NCBI GenBank assembly: GCA_019312685.1
Contig: JAFDCR010000190.1
Coordinates: 1-5,861 of the forward strand
Reading direction: 5' to 3'
DNA from: Deltaproteobacteria bacterium
GTDB taxonomy: Bacteria; Desulfobacterota; Desulfobulbia; Desulfobulbales; BM004
Length of the DNA: 5,861 bases
Shown here: positions 5,160-5,861 of the stretch, piece after piece
How positions within the stretch are numbered: the stretch's first letter is position 1
Layout: the number at the start of each line of letters is the position of its first letter
Notes under the pieces: model-generated
The model's input: only the letters and a program-made list of their open reading frames with translations
Told to the model about the DNA's origin: nothing
The model's database searches: none
Program-made: the position numbers and the translations under genes

Positions 5160-5861
5160 ATGGTGACCAGTAATAAAAAAAGCAATACCCTTGACAATGC
5201 TATGTACCAGATTGAAAAACAATTTGGCAAAGGCTCAATCATGCGGCTCGGATCCCATGAGACGGAGGAGGTCCCGGCTATTCCCACCGGCGCAATGAGT
5301 CTTGACATTGCAATCGGTGTCGGGGGCATCCCTTGTGGCAGGGTAACAGAAATATATGGCCCCGAGTCCTCGGGGAAAACCACCCTGGCGCTGCACATAA
5401 TTGCCGAAGCACAGAAAAGGGGGGGGACTGCCGCTTTCATTGACGCGGAACATGCCCTGGATATTTCCTATGCAGGCCGCCTTGGAGTTGATGTGGACAA
5501 CCTGCTTGTGTCTCAGCCGGATTATGGCGAGCAGGCCCTGGAAATAGCACAGGTTCTTATCAACAGTAATGCGGTTGACGTTATAGTCATCGATTCAGTT
5601 GCAGCACTTGTCCCGAAGGCTGAGATTGACGGAAATGTCGGAGATCAGCATGTCGGCCTGCAGGCCAGGCTCATGTCCCATGCCCTGCGGAAGTTTACCG
5701 GCATTCTGAAGCGCAGCAATACCGCCCTAGTCTTTATCAACCAGATACGTATGAAAATCGGGGTCATGTTCGGCAATCCGGAAACAACACCCGGAGGTAA
5801 CGCTCTGAAGTTCTACAGTTCCTTGCGACTGGATATAAGAAAGATAGCCACATTAAAAGAC
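5160..5861 (+). CDS. recA: RecA recombinase (N-terminal 234 residues, cut by window edge)
   Basis: RecA forms ATP-dependent filaments on single-stranded DNA, catalyses strand exchange, and stimulates LexA self-cleavage where LexA exists. The frame is open to the window end without a stop, covering about two thirds of a usual RecA of about 350 residues. Visible parts are the N-terminal polymerisation helix (LDNAMYQIEKQFGKGSIMRLG, roughly residues 11-31), Walker A GPESSGKTT (67-75; K73, T74), catalytic E97 in FIDAEHALD, Walker B VIVIDS (141-146; D145), loop L1 around 155-172 and loop L2 with INQIRMKIG and F204. All core residues are one position offset from E. coli numbering and intact. Small differences from common RecA are DISYA, where many have a Pro in the second position, and GDQHVGLQARLMSHAL. 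It follows cinA and has its own strong ribosome site and likely promoter. Confidence 0.97.
   Translation, partial: MVTSNKKSNTLDNAMYQIEKQFGKGSIMRLGSHETEEVPAIPTGAMSLDIAIGVGGIPCGRVTEIYGPESSGKTTLALHIIAEAQKRGGTAAFIDAEHALDISYAGRLGVDVDNLLVSQPDYGEQALEIAQVLINSNAVDVIVIDSVAALVPKAEIDGNVGDQHVGLQARLMSHALRKFTGILKRSNTALVFINQIRMKIGVMFGNPETTPGGNALKFYSSLRLDIRKIATLKD

Noticed and set aside
1..5861. CRISPR array, tRNA, rRNA, insertion sequence or phage attachment site
   Set aside because: No spaced direct repeats, tRNA cloverleaf, transposase or terminal inverted repeats were seen on reading both strands by eye.

Overview
The window is 5,861 bp of ordinary-density bacterial chromosome with moderate GC genes and AT-rich spacers. 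The cinA-recA order, the MtaB-type tRNA methylthiotransferase and the protein sequences suggest an anaerobic or microaerobic Gram-negative bacterium, possibly a deltaproteobacterium/Desulfobacterota. That taxonomic guess is an inference from overall feel, since no rRNA or other lineage marker is present.

Layout from left to right. Positions 1-60 are probably the last codons of a rightward gene cut by the window edge. Positions 61-256 form a convergent intergenic gap that holds a striking near-perfect 25-bp palindrome. A leftward two-gene operon follows, transcribed from about 2100 down to 257. Its first gene encodes a protoglobin-type heme sensor domain fused to a four-helix PsiE-like membrane domain. 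Seven bases later comes a PfkB-family sugar kinase closest in appearance to the sulfofructose kinase (YihV)/ketohexokinase subgroup. A 184-bp divergent promoter region separates this operon from the rightward genes: mtaB (2260-3603), cinA (3718-4980) and recA (from 5160, cut by the right edge).

The rightward block is housekeeping: tRNA ms2t6A modification, NMN deamidation/pyridine nucleotide recycling, and homologous recombination. The leftward pair is the accessory and more interesting part. A heme-binding globin module with the expected proximal His (H93) and distal Tyr (Y40) is attached to an integral-membrane domain of unknown biochemical function instead of the usual methyl-accepting, kinase or diguanylate cyclase output. 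Tight coupling to a sugar kinase suggests that the two are co-expressed, but does not show that they work in one pathway.

Translation signals differ. The globin-PsiE, kinase and recA genes have clear Shine-Dalgarno sequences, whereas mtaB and cinA have none that I can see, and cinA might be leaderless. I saw no canonical SOS (LexA) box upstream of recA.
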